From Pedobacter sp. KBW06 (GTDB lineage: Bacteria > Bacteroidota > Bacteroidia > Sphingobacteriales > Sphingobacteriaceae), in the NCBI RefSeq assembly GCF_003852525.1, contig NZ_QAJL01000004.1, positions 532,009 through 596,008 on the forward strand: 64,000 nucleotides of DNA, read 5' to 3'. Both the position numbers and the translations under genes were made by a program. The notes beneath the pieces are model-generated. The model was not told the origin of the DNA, made no database searches, and worked only from the letters and a program-made list of their open reading frames with translations. Of this stretch, positions 26,707 to 35,296 are shown in pieces (positions within the stretch are counted from its first letter, which is position 1; each line of letters opens with the position of its first letter).

Positions 26707-27615
26707 ATGTCAGACCAGAATGAGATGGTGAATAAGGGAGACCGCAATAAGATTTATTTCCTGATTGTGGTTATTCTTGCACTCCTTGGCACAAATGCTT
26801 ACCTGTACTTTAAAGACAGACATCAAAGTCAACGCTTTGTGACGGTGAATACCGAAAAGGACAGGTTAAAACTTGAAGTAGAAAAAATTGAAGCAGAACT
26901 TGATAAAGTAAATGCGGTAAACCTCACCTTAACTGAAAAGCTTCAGGAAGAGCAAAAACTCGCAAGAGCGAAAATTGCGGAATTGAAGCTTGCCCTTCAA
27001 AATGGAAAACTTACGCAGGGCGACCTTCTGGTGGCACAAAAAGAAGTCAAAGAACTCCGTGAATTTGTAAAGAACTATAGTGACGAAATCATCCGCCTGG
27101 AGAAGGAAAACACTTCACTCAGGACCGAAAGAGACAGCTTAAAGGAATTTGCCTACACTGCCAATCAGAAAGCCCAGGACCTGGAGAAAAAAAACACCGC
27201 ATTAAAAGAAAAAGTTAAAACCGGTGCTGCGCTGAAGGCCGGAAATGTACAGGTGATCGCTTATAAAGTTAAAAACAGCGGCAAGAATGTCGAGGTGACC
27301 CGTGCCGGTACCGCTAAGAAGCTGAGCGTATCCTTCACGATCGTTTCAAATCAGCTTGCACAAAAAGATTACCATAAGGTTTATTTACGCGTGTTTGATC
27401 CTGCAGGCAACCTGATCGCCGATGGAGAGAACATGTTTGAAGCAGATGGGGAGCAGATGCAATACAGCTCTTCTACTTCCATCTCTTATAATGACGACAA
27501 TACCTCCTATACCATGGACTGGGTAAATCCAAACCCTTTTATTAAAGGCATTTACTCCATTATTTTATACGCTGATGGCTTCACTATGGGAAGAGCCACG
27601 ATTTCCTTAAGATAA
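26707..27615 (+). CDS. Inner-membrane-anchored coiled-coil protein, function unknown
   Basis: 302 residues. One membrane helix lies at about 16-33 (YFLIVVILALLGTNAYLYF). A long heptad-rich coiled coil follows (about 45-178; RLKLEVEKIEAELDKVN and similar) and then a beta-rich C-terminal domain (about 185-302, starting NVQVIAYKVKNSGKNVEVT). Topology is probably N-in with the coiled coil in the periplasm. I do not recognise a named family; such proteins are common in Bacteroidota. The last 9 bases overlap the convergent sensor kinase gene. The C-terminal domain might bind a partner at the cell surface side, but this is a guess. Confidence 0.75.
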   Translation: MSDQNEMVNKGDRNKIYFLIVVILALLGTNAYLYFKDRHQSQRFVTVNTEKDRLKLEVEKIEAELDKVNAVNLTLTEKLQEEQKLARAKIAELKLALQNGKLTQGDLLVAQKEVKELREFVKNYSDEIIRLEKENTSLRTERDSLKEFAYTANQKAQDLEKKNTALKEKVKTGAALKAGNVQVIAYKVKNSGKNVEVTRAGTAKKLSVSFTIVSNQLAQKDYHKVYLRVFDPAGNLIADGENMFEADGEQMQYSSSTSISYNDDNTSYTMDWVNPNPFIKGIYSIILYADGFTMGRATISLR

Positions 27616-30600
27616 AGGGAAGCTCAGGTAAAAAGTAGTTCCTATCTCCGCAAAAGATTTAAAGGATACCGTACCCCCGGCATTTTCCACAGCCTGTTTC
27701 ACAAACGCAAGCCCCAGGCCTGTTCCCGACGATTTAGTGGTAAAATTAGGAACAAATATTTTATCCTGCTGATCAGGATCAATCCCCTTACCATTATCCT
27801 CTACCTCCACAAATACGTTTTCCTCATCGTTCATCAGGTTGATCTTAATCACGCACCTGGATTCCGGATCCGCGGCCTCAATGGCATTCTTAAGCAGATT
27901 ATTAAAGGTCCGCAGCAGCTGGTCTTTATCCCCAAGCACCGTCACTTCCAGCATGGTATGGTTAAAGATATAAATCTCTACATTTTGGGTATTGGTAAAA
28001 ACATCCCTCGCCTGTTGAATAATTGGAAGCAGGATGAGCTTTTCCAGTTTCGTATCCGGCATCTTTGCAAAATTGGAGAACTCAGAAGCAATGGATGCAA
28101 GGCTATCGATCTGCTCAATAAATGACTTATTAAAACGTTCAAATTTCTTCTCAAAATTAGGGTCCTGTTCTTTCCAGGACTTCTCGAGCAATTGCACCCC
28201 AAGCTTTAACGGGGTTAAAGGATTTTTGATCTCATGTGCCACCTGTTTCGCCATTTCCCGCCAGGCAATCTCCCGCTCCGAACGGGCAAGCTTACTCGCG
28301 CTTTCTTCCAGCGCGGCAATCATCTTATTGTACTCCTTGATCAAAGAACCGATCTCATCATGTCTTGACCATTGAATTGGCTGGTTTTTCTGTCCCAGTT
28401 TCGTCTTTCTGATGCTGTCCTGAATGAAAGTAAGCGGGCTCGTAATCTGATTGGCCAGGAATACCGCCAGAATTCCGATCGCCACAAACACCAGGGCATA
28501 AATGTTGATCAGGGTATTGATATATAGCCCTATTTTACGTTGATAATCGGCTTCATTTGCATAATAAGGCAATCCTATATAAGCAACCGTCTCATTCATT
28601 GAATTCCGGATCGGTGCATAGGCAGAGGAATACGTAAAATCACCGATGCGCTCATTAGGGTCAATATACTCCGACCGCTGCATCTGGCTCAGGTAAATGT
28701 AAGCGTCGGCCCCCATTTTACGCCCTATAATCCCAAAATCATAGATCCTGGGTAAAGAAGTATACAGCAGATTTCCCTGCACGTCAAAGAGGTTTAAATA
28801 GGCGGCATTGATATCTGCAAACTGATTGAAATCACGGATAGACTCATCACTCATCTTTGGCACACCCGAATTAAAAATACTTTTCTCATAGGAAAGCTGC
28901 ACTTTTCTTATTTTCTCCTGAATAAAGTCCTCCTGCTGCCGGCGGTATTCATCCCTGATGTAGAAATAGGTAGTCCAGCCCACAATCAATAGTGTTGCGA
29001 CTACGGAAAGGACAATGGAAAACTGAATCCTGGTTTTGTACAGAATCTTGTTCGCATTGATCATCAGGGAACGGTTGATGTTAAACCAGCCTCCCCAACT
29101 CTCATCAATATTCCTCAACACCCAGATCAGGGAGTATAAGGTGACAGAAAAAATGATAAAAACCAGAAAGAAGAAAGACAGGGTCGCTAAACGGACCACG
29201 TAAGAGACCTTTTCCTTGCTCACCACGATCATTTTAGAAGCGAGTGGCATATACACCAGATGCGTATATCCGAGGCTGTCTGTGATGATCTGAGGCTTTT
29301 TAGGCTCTGCGCGGAACTCTGATCCGGAAAGCTTGTAGGTATATTTCCCGGATTGATTGGCCAGTCTGCCATAATTGTAAAAAGCAAAGGAATAATTGCT
29401 GTAATCCTCTTCACTTTTATTCTTACGGTCGATAAGGATATCCGGAAGCTGACTGTTGTAATTGTATTGCTGGGATTTAAGCTCAATCACCAGTGTGCCC
29501 AAAATGTGGTTGTCCTGAAAAATAGGGATAATGCCAAAATAATTCTGATACCCGAAGGTATCGTTCAGGCGGTAAAAGAAATTAGATTCCGAAGCTTTTA
29601 CCGAGCCAGACTGCACGAGTTTTTTATAATAGCTCAAAGGCACCCCCTGCCCATTGATCGAAGAGTCCAGGTTATTGTATTCGTAAAGATTGTATTCAAA
29701 CTTAGAGAGATAGCCTCCAAGAAACTGTTTATTGATGTGCCTTTGTAAAATATCAGACCTCCTCAATGCGGGTTGCTTGAAATAATCGGCCACAAAACTA
29801 TCCGTATAAATGCCAACTTCAAGGCTTTCAATAGAACTGATGATTTTCGGATCATCTGTAGATTCCAGCTTCTGAGCAATGGTATACCGCTTAATTTTCT
29901 CCTTCGAATCGATAAATTTCAGGTATTTCAGGGAAGACATAAAAGCCAGACAAAAGAAGATCGCCGTAAATACCCCGATGGAAAACCGGTTGTTCTTTAC
30001 GTATACATTCCATCCGACGATAAAAATAAAGAAGGCATATACGATAAAAAAAACGTTGAATGTCGTGGCCAGCCTGTAGATCAGGTAACCAGCAAAAACC
30101 ATTAAAAACAGGATCAAACGCTCTTTATTGGTCACATTCAATGGCCTGGTTTGCTCCAGAAAGATAATGATGATCAGGTAGATGTTAAACCAGACCAGGC
30201 ACAGGATCACAATACTGATCCAGCTGATCCAGCCCAGATTGATGATATTGGTAATGTCAAAATTGATCTTAGAGTTGATAATGAGCCCCAGAAAGATCTG
30301 ATCGCTCACAAAAGCCATTAAGCCAAAGATGACCAGCAAAACAAGATAAAGCAGCAATCCCGCCGGTTTACTCCTGATCAGCCAGGAAGGCAACTCGTAC
30401 TGATCCCTATGTTTATAGACAAAATAAATCAGCCAGGTCAGCGCAATCACATTGAGCAGGAAATCGCCCAGGGAGGGTAAAAGAAAACTCTCCCCGTAAA
30501 TGGTCGGACTGAAAATCAACAGGTTAAACTGATGGTTAAACCAGCCGTACTCCAGATCGGTTACCCTGATGGTGACAAAAAACAGCGCCAGAAGGAAGGT

Positions 30601-31323
30601 CGCCGGAATCAGGCTCCCCCTTTTCGCCAGCCATACGCAGAAAGAATTGAAGAATAAACAAAAACTAAAGATCCCTATCGCCCAAAGCCAAACCTCAATC
30701 GCGGCATAAATACTTTTAGAGTAACCCTGTTTCAGCTTTACCTCAAACAATAAGCTTCCGTCAAACTTATTAATGCCATAGACCTCTGTATCGGTAAAAG
30801 AAGCAAGGGATAAAGAGTTGGAAGGCAACAGGTATGGAGAAATGTCATTGCTGAGAAACTGGTTCTGAATCCCGTATTGGCTTTTGACCTCTATCAGAAA
30901 TACCAGTGCATAATTCCCCTTTGTTTTCCGGATCACCTCATACCAGCCATTGGGGAGTTGCAAAAAAGAAGAACCTTCTTTAATCCCATCCAGGCCGGTG
31001 GGGAATGCCGTAAAAGAACTCCAGAACTTTAGTTCGGAGTTCTCATAGGTCAGCAGGTTAATCCCGATGTTCCGGTAGAAATTGATAAAATCAAGTCCGT
31101 ATTTTTCGTTCAGGTGGAACTGTTTGGCCTGCTCAATCCGCTGTGGATCTGAAAGAAAATCATAAACGATGTCTTCCTTTTGGTGCAGGTTCTCCTGAAG
31201 TTCAGCGGCTTCGTGGGTAAGTAAGTCTTTCTTACTGATCGTGTTTTTTAAAGATAGGGCCGTACCAATACAGCAGGCCCCCAGTATCAATAATAAAAAT
31301 CTGATTTTACCCGCGATGCTCAC
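27607..31323 (-). CDS. Large multi-pass sensor histidine kinase (NtrY-like)
   Basis: 1238 residues, unusually long. The N-terminal 700 residues carry one N-terminal helix, an extracytoplasmic segment, then a cluster of about eight or more membrane helices. A further membrane pair and an extracytoplasmic sensor region follow, then a HAMP linker (about 960-1010), HisKA with the phospho-acceptor in QVAHEIKNPLTPLK (His near residue 1030) and a HATPase domain with N box NLLKNAIEA and GTGLGLAFVKQAV. The stimulus is unknown and no response regulator is adjacent. It starts with GTG, 7 bases after fabD, so it appears to be the last gene of queD-folE-fabD-kinase. Confidence 0.9.
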   Translation of the reverse strand: MSIAGKIRFLLLILGACCIGTALSLKNTISKKDLLTHEAAELQENLHQKEDIVYDFLSDPQRIEQAKQFHLNEKYGLDFINFYRNIGINLLTYENSELKFWSSFTAFPTGLDGIKEGSSFLQLPNGWYEVIRKTKGNYALVFLIEVKSQYGIQNQFLSNDISPYLLPSNSLSLASFTDTEVYGINKFDGSLLFEVKLKQGYSKSIYAAIEVWLWAIGIFSFCLFFNSFCVWLAKRGSLIPATFLLALFFVTIRVTDLEYGWFNHQFNLLIFSPTIYGESFLLPSLGDFLLNVIALTWLIYFVYKHRDQYELPSWLIRSKPAGLLLYLVLLVIFGLMAFVSDQIFLGLIINSKINFDITNIINLGWISWISIVILCLVWFNIYLIIIIFLEQTRPLNVTNKERLILFLMVFAGYLIYRLATTFNVFFIVYAFFIFIVGWNVYVKNNRFSIGVFTAIFFCLAFMSSLKYLKFIDSKEKIKRYTIAQKLESTDDPKIISSIESLEVGIYTDSFVADYFKQPALRRSDILQRHINKQFLGGYLSKFEYNLYEYNNLDSSINGQGVPLSYYKKLVQSGSVKASESNFFYRLNDTFGYQNYFGIIPIFQDNHILGTLVIELKSQQYNYNSQLPDILIDRKNKSEEDYSNYSFAFYNYGRLANQSGKYTYKLSGSEFRAEPKKPQIITDSLGYTHLVYMPLASKMIVVSKEKVSYVVRLATLSFFFLVFIIFSVTLYSLIWVLRNIDESWGGWFNINRSLMINANKILYKTRIQFSIVLSVVATLLIVGWTTYFYIRDEYRRQQEDFIQEKIRKVQLSYEKSIFNSGVPKMSDESIRDFNQFADINAAYLNLFDVQGNLLYTSLPRIYDFGIIGRKMGADAYIYLSQMQRSEYIDPNERIGDFTYSSAYAPIRNSMNETVAYIGLPYYANEADYQRKIGLYINTLINIYALVFVAIGILAVFLANQITSPLTFIQDSIRKTKLGQKNQPIQWSRHDEIGSLIKEYNKMIAALEESASKLARSEREIAWREMAKQVAHEIKNPLTPLKLGVQLLEKSWKEQDPNFEKKFERFNKSFIEQIDSLASIASEFSNFAKMPDTKLEKLILLPIIQQARDVFTNTQNVEIYIFNHTMLEVTVLGDKDQLLRTFNNLLKNAIEAADPESRCVIKINLMNDEENVFVEVEDNGKGIDPDQQDKIFVPNFTTKSSGTGLGLAFVKQAVENAGGTVSFKSFAEIGTTFYLSFPLS

Positions 31324-31330
31324 GTTAATA

Positions 31331-32227
31331 TTAAGCTGGAGTAGTTGCGGAAGTAGTTGCAGAACTGGTTGGAATTGCCCTGTTCACCTTTTTTACAAGG
31401 CCTTGTAAGACATTTCCGGGACCAACTTCAACAAACTCAGCAGCACCATCAGCAATCATGCGTTCTATCGTTTGTGTCCATTTCACCGCTCCTGTTAACT
31501 GTGTAATCAGGTTGGCTTTTATTTTGGCCGGCTCTGTATTCGGAGTCGGATCTACATTCTGATAGATCGGGCATACCGGAGAAAGAACCGTTACATTTTC
31601 AATCGCTTCCTGTAGTTCTACTCTTGCAGGCTCCATTAACGGAGAATGGAAAGCGCCACCTACATTTAGCTTCAAGGCGCGTTTTGCTCCGGCCTCTGTT
31701 AATTTCTGACAAGCGATGTCTACTCCTTCAATGCTTCCGGAGATCACAATTTGTCCCGGACAGTTATAGTTAGCCGCCACAACAACTTCGTCAATCTCTG
31801 CACAAATTTGTTCTACCACCTCATCCGCCAGGCCTAAAATGGCCGCCATTGTAGAGGGCTGCAATTCGCAGGCTTTCTGCATGGCATTCGCTCTGGCAAT
31901 CACCAGTCTTAAACCATCCTCGAAAGATAAAGCCGATGTTGCTACCAATGCAGAGAATTCTCCCAAAGAGTGACCTGCCACCATATCCGGCTTAAAGTTA
32001 TCACCTAATGTTTTGGCCAGGATCACTGAATGAAGAAAAATAGCCGGTTGAGTTACCTTGGTTTCTTTCAGCTCCTCATCAGTTCCGGAGAACATGATGT
32101 CACTGATGCGGAAACCAATGATCTCATTTGCTTTTTCAAACAGTTCTTTAGCGACTTCATTTTCGTACAATTCTTTACCCATGCCCGAAAACTGAGCGCC
32201 TTGTCCTGGAAATATATATGCTTTCAT
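31331..32227 (-). CDS. fabD: Malonyl-CoA:ACP transacylase
   Basis: 298 residues. FabD moves malonyl from CoA to acyl-carrier protein for fatty-acid elongation. The start AYIFPGQGAQFSGMG is typical. The nucleophile is Ser87 in GHSLGEFSAL and the general base His lies in GGAFHSPLM. Arg108 in the LVIARANAMQ segment is the expected carboxylate-binding residue. The gene is 21 bases after folE and 7 bases before the kinase. The C-terminus ends in a low-complexity tail rich in Thr, Ser and Ala. Confidence 0.96.
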   Translation of the reverse strand: MKAYIFPGQGAQFSGMGKELYENEVAKELFEKANEIIGFRISDIMFSGTDEELKETKVTQPAIFLHSVILAKTLGDNFKPDMVAGHSLGEFSALVATSALSFEDGLRLVIARANAMQKACELQPSTMAAILGLADEVVEQICAEIDEVVVAANYNCPGQIVISGSIEGVDIACQKLTEAGAKRALKLNVGGAFHSPLMEPARVELQEAIENVTVLSPVCPIYQNVDPTPNTEPAKIKANLITQLTGAVKWTQTIERMIADGAAEFVEVGPGNVLQGLVKKVNRAIPTSSATTSATTPA

Positions 32228-32248
32228 TTTTATGCTTAGTGTAATTGG

Positions 32249-32884
32249 TTAGTGTAAGTTGGCAGTGATTAACCTCAAAAACTCTGCCCTAGTTTTATCT
32301 TTCGCAAATTCTCCCGTAAAAGCAGAGGTCGTCGTTACCGAATTTTGCTTCTGAATTCCGCGCATGGCCATGCATAAGTGCTTACACTCAATCACAACGG
32401 CTACTCCTGCAGGGTTTAAAGTTTCCTGGATACAATCTCTGATTTCATTTGTTAAACGTTCCTGTACCTGCAAACGACGGGCGAAGGCATCTACAATTCT
32501 CGGGATTTTGCTCAGTCCAACGATATGACCGTTTGGAATATAGGCCACATGTGCCTTGCCAAAAAATGGCAGCATATGGTGCTCGCACATCGAGAAAACC
32601 TCGATATCCTTCACCACAACCATTTGGCTGTAATCTTCTTTAAACATCGCTCCTTTAAGGATCGCTGCCGGATCAAGATCGTAACCATGGGTAAGGTATT
32701 GTAATGCCTTAGCCACGCGCTCAGGCGTTTTGATCAAACCCTCACGGGAAGGATCTTCACCCAGCTGAGTTAAGATATCAGAATAATGATTGGCTACGGA
32801 AGCAATCTTACCTTCGTTATAACGGTCTATTTTGATGTAGCCGTTCTCTGTTTCATCTAGATGATCTGTATGATTATTATTCAT
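32249..32884 (-). CDS. folE: GTP cyclohydrolase I
   Basis: 211 residues. It converts GTP to 7,8-dihydroneopterin triphosphate, the first step for folate, biopterin and queuosine. The zinc site is seen in MCEHHMLPFFGKAHVAYIP (Cys and His) and CKHLCMAMRGI, the latter also carrying the later Cys. GLSKIPRIVDAFARRLQVQERLT is a standard FolE segment. It lies 12 bases after the queD/PTPS-like gene, which would use its product directly, and before fabD. Confidence 0.96.
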   Translation of the reverse strand: MNNNHTDHLDETENGYIKIDRYNEGKIASVANHYSDILTQLGEDPSREGLIKTPERVAKALQYLTHGYDLDPAAILKGAMFKEDYSQMVVVKDIEVFSMCEHHMLPFFGKAHVAYIPNGHIVGLSKIPRIVDAFARRLQVQERLTNEIRDCIQETLNPAGVAVVIECKHLCMAMRGIQKQNSVTTTSAFTGEFAKDKTRAEFLRLITANLH

Positions 32885-32896
32885 GTCTAAAGGTTA

Positions 32897-33307
32897 TTAA
32901 CCGAAGTACTCAACAAAGTTGTTTTCAGTTTCGTAAATTTTTATGCAATGAAGTTTTGCACCCGACTCTTCGATAAAGGGCAGCAATTCATCCCATATGG
33001 CAATCGCTAAATTTTCTGTTGAGGCCAGTTTACCTTTCATGAAGTCAACATCAAGATTCAGGTTTCTGTGGTCAATTTTATCTACTACATAAGTATTGGT
33101 CACGTCTTTCAACCACTTCAGGTCTACAAGAAATCCTGTTTCAGGGTTGATTTCCCCTTTTACAGTCACATACAACTGATAGTTGTGTCCATGCCAATTT
33201 GGATTGGCACATTTTCCGTAAACTTCTGTGTTTTTATCTTCAGACCAATCAGGTCTTGACAATTTATGCGCAGCGTTAAATGATGCTTTTCTGGTTATGT
33301 ATATCAT
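32897..33307 (-). CDS. 6-pyruvoyl-tetrahydropterin synthase / QueD-family enzyme
   Basis: 136 residues. The zinc ligands are His14 in NAAHKLS and the two His of NWHGHNY; the catalytic Cys is in YGKCANPNWHGHN. The motif GKCxNPNxHGHNY, the segment GFLVDLKWLKDV, DHRNLNLDVDF and STENLAIAIWDEL look closer to animal PTPS than to E. coli QueD. The family uses dihydroneopterin triphosphate, the product of the next gene, folE. It could make 6-pyruvoyl-tetrahydropterin or 6-carboxy-tetrahydropterin (queuosine); the sequence alone does not settle which. It is first in its operon, behind a -7 box at 33326-33333. Confidence 0.88.
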   Translation of the reverse strand: MIYITRKASFNAAHKLSRPDWSEDKNTEVYGKCANPNWHGHNYQLYVTVKGEINPETGFLVDLKWLKDVTNTYVVDKIDHRNLNLDVDFMKGKLASTENLAIAIWDELLPFIEESGAKLHCIKIYETENNFVEYFG

Positions 33308-33325
33308 TCTCTGTTATATTGTTGA

Positions 33326-33333
33326 CAAATATA
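33326..33333 (-). promoter_or_regulatory. -7 element of the queD-folE-fabD-kinase operon
   Basis: Minus strand TATATTTG, exact TAnnTTTG, 18 bases before the ATG. A TTTC lies at the -33 position with an 18-base spacer. Confidence 0.5.
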
Positions 33334-33379
33334 CGCAGAAAGCTTAAAGTAGAAAGGTTTAATATCTAACTTAGACTTT

Positions 33380-34012
33380 ATGAAGATACTTTTAGTAGCG
33401 GCAACAAGTGCAGAAATATCCATATTAACGGAACATTTTCAATTGGCGGAAGCCGAATTCATGCAAACAGAAAAGTTCGACATCCTCGTTACCGGGGTAG
33501 GAATGACCGCAACGGCCTTTGCCCTGGGCAAACACCTGTCCGACCGCTACAATCTTGTCCTGAACCTGGGGATTGCAGGTAGCTTTGACCCCGGTATTCC
33601 CCTTGGCACGGTCCTGAACGTGACCACAGACGAGCTTTCTGAACTTGGTGCTGAAAATAAAGGTGCATTTCTGACCATCGAAGAGCTGGGTTTTGGAAAG
33701 AGCAGCCATCAGGCGCACAACAACCTGCTGCACTCCGCTTTGTCCGAATTGAGGAAAGTAAAAGGCATCACTGTAAATACCGTTCACGGAACCTTGCAAA
33801 GCATTAACGAGATCAAAAAAAGACTTAACCCCATTACCGAAAGCATGGAAGGCGCGGCCGTACTTTACAGCTGTGAAAAAGAAGGAATTCCATGTCTGCA
33901 GATCCGCAGCATCTCGAACTATGTAGAACCGCGGAATAAAGACAGCTGGAAAATTGGCCTGGCCATTAAAAATCTAAATGAATGGGCCATTGGATTTTTG
34001 ACAAACAGCTAA
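33380..34012 (+). CDS. mqnB: Futalosine hydrolase
   Basis: 210 residues of the nucleoside phosphorylase fold. MqnB cleaves futalosine (or aminofutalosine in some lineages) to release the base and give dehypoxanthine futalosine in menaquinone synthesis. Marker segments are LVTGVGMTATAFALG, LNLGIAGSFDPGIPLG and SMEGAAVLYSCEKEGIPCLQIRSISNYVEPR, which match the hydrolase and not MTA/SAH nucleosidase. mqnD follows 51 bases later. A -7-like box TAACTTAG (33367-33374) ends 5 bases before the ATG, so the message may be leaderless. Confidence 0.93.
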   Translation: MKILLVAATSAEISILTEHFQLAEAEFMQTEKFDILVTGVGMTATAFALGKHLSDRYNLVLNLGIAGSFDPGIPLGTVLNVTTDELSELGAENKGAFLTIEELGFGKSSHQAHNNLLHSALSELRKVKGITVNTVHGTLQSINEIKKRLNPITESMEGAAVLYSCEKEGIPCLQIRSISNYVEPRNKDSWKIGLAIKNLNEWAIGFLTNS

Positions 34013-34063
34013 CCAAGTCATTTTGGATAGTCCGTACATTTGAAACCGACAAAATAGAGAAAA

Positions 34064-34909
34064 ATGACCTTAAGCCTTGGATTTTCCCCCTGCCCGAATG
34101 ATACCTTTATCTTTGATGCCCTTATTCATCATAAAATCGATACCGAAGGATTAGATTTCAATGTATCATTTGACGATGTGGAAACCCTCAATCAAAAGGC
34201 CATCAAAGGAGAACTCGACATTACCAAATTAAGCTTCCATGCTTTTGCTTACGTATATGAACAATATGCATTGCTGGATGCCGGGAGTGCATTAGGCTTC
34301 GGTGTCGGACCTTTATTAATTTCCAAAAACGAATACCTGGCCAATCACCCGGACAACCTGAATAAAGATTTAAGGGTTGGGATCCCGGGAAAATATACGA
34401 CTGCGAACTTTCTGCTGGGGATTGCCTTCCCCCATTTAACAGAAAAGCAGGAAATGGTTTTCTCAGAGATTGAACAGGCGGTATTAGACAACCGGATTGA
34501 CCTTGGCCTGATCATCCATGAAAACCGCTTTACCTATATGGACAAAGGACTGCACAAGGTGATGGACCTTGGCAATTATTGGGAACAACTTACCGGATGT
34601 GCCATCCCTCTGGGCGGGATTGTGATCAACAGGAACCTGGACCAGGAAACGAAAGAAAAAGTGAACAGGATCTTGCGTAAGTCGGTGGAATATGCTTTTG
34701 CCAATCCGAAATCAGGAATTGAGTTCATCAAACAACATTCCCAGGAAATGAGCGAAGAGGTCATGTATAAGCACATTGAGCTCTATGTCAACAAATATTC
34801 CATTGACCTGGGCCCGGAAGGCAGGAAAGCAATCGATGTGTTGTTTACAATGGCGCAGGAGAAAGGACTGATCCAGCCGATCCAAAAAGACCTCTATCTG
34901 ATCCCTTAA
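34064..34909 (+). CDS. mqnD: 1,4-dihydroxy-6-naphthoate synthase
   Basis: 281 residues of a periplasmic-binding-protein-like fold without a signal peptide. MqnD converts cyclic dehypoxanthine futalosine to 1,4-dihydroxy-6-naphthoate. The start LGFSPCPNDTFIFDAL, the ELDITKLSFHAFAYV segment and LIIHENRFTY are characteristic of the family. mqnB is directly upstream; mqnA, mqnC and mqnE are not in this window. A TACATTTG box at 34035-34042 may give a second promoter. The gene ends 5 bases from the convergent lipoprotein gene. Confidence 0.95.
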   Translation: MTLSLGFSPCPNDTFIFDALIHHKIDTEGLDFNVSFDDVETLNQKAIKGELDITKLSFHAFAYVYEQYALLDAGSALGFGVGPLLISKNEYLANHPDNLNKDLRVGIPGKYTTANFLLGIAFPHLTEKQEMVFSEIEQAVLDNRIDLGLIIHENRFTYMDKGLHKVMDLGNYWEQLTGCAIPLGGIVINRNLDQETKEKVNRILRKSVEYAFANPKSGIEFIKQHSQEMSEEVMYKHIELYVNKYSIDLGPEGRKAIDVLFTMAQEKGLIQPIQKDLYLIP

Positions 34910-34914
34910 AGGCC

Positions 34915-35292
34915 TTAATTACAAGGCCCGTCAGGAATTTCTTTAGTGATCTTCAATAATTTCGTCACCACCAGGGTAGAATCAAAATCGGCAGACACCA
35001 TCAGGCTGTCGGACTTGATCACATGGCATTCTACTTCGATATATACCGGCTCGTAAGGTTTTTCAAAATTGAAATTGCTGTAAGCGAGTTCCAGGGTCTT
35101 GGCACTATCGGCCACCCAGTATTCGTTCCCCTCTTCGCAATCGGTAAAAGATTTCATCTCAGGACCATAGGTATATAGCCCCTTAATTACCCGGCTTGTA
35201 CGTTTTTCAACAGATACAGGTTTGGTATTACAGGCTACGATGACAACAGCCAGTAAAATCAACAGGGGCAATGGTTTTATAGATATATTCAT
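34915..35292 (-). CDS. Small lipoprotein of unknown function
   Basis: 125 residues. The signal segment LLILLAVVIVAC ends in a lipobox Cys21. The mature part has RVIKGLYTYGPEMKSFTDCEEGNEYWV and a C-terminal Cys (GPCN), so a disulfide is possible. The G-x-Y-x-G-x-E-x-x-S-F-x-x-C layout recalls small lipoproteins with an NlpE-like fold that I have seen in proteobacteria, but the family is not certain. It is the last gene of the seven-gene run that starts with the TPR protein, 4 bases after the LolE-like permease, so it might work with it in lipoprotein sorting. That is only inference. Confidence 0.7.
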   Translation of the reverse strand: MNISIKPLPLLILLAVVIVACNTKPVSVEKRTSRVIKGLYTYGPEMKSFTDCEEGNEYWVADSAKTLELAYSNFNFEKPYEPVYIEVECHVIKSDSLMVSADFDSTLVVTKLLKITKEIPDGPCN

Positions 35293-35296
35293 GATG

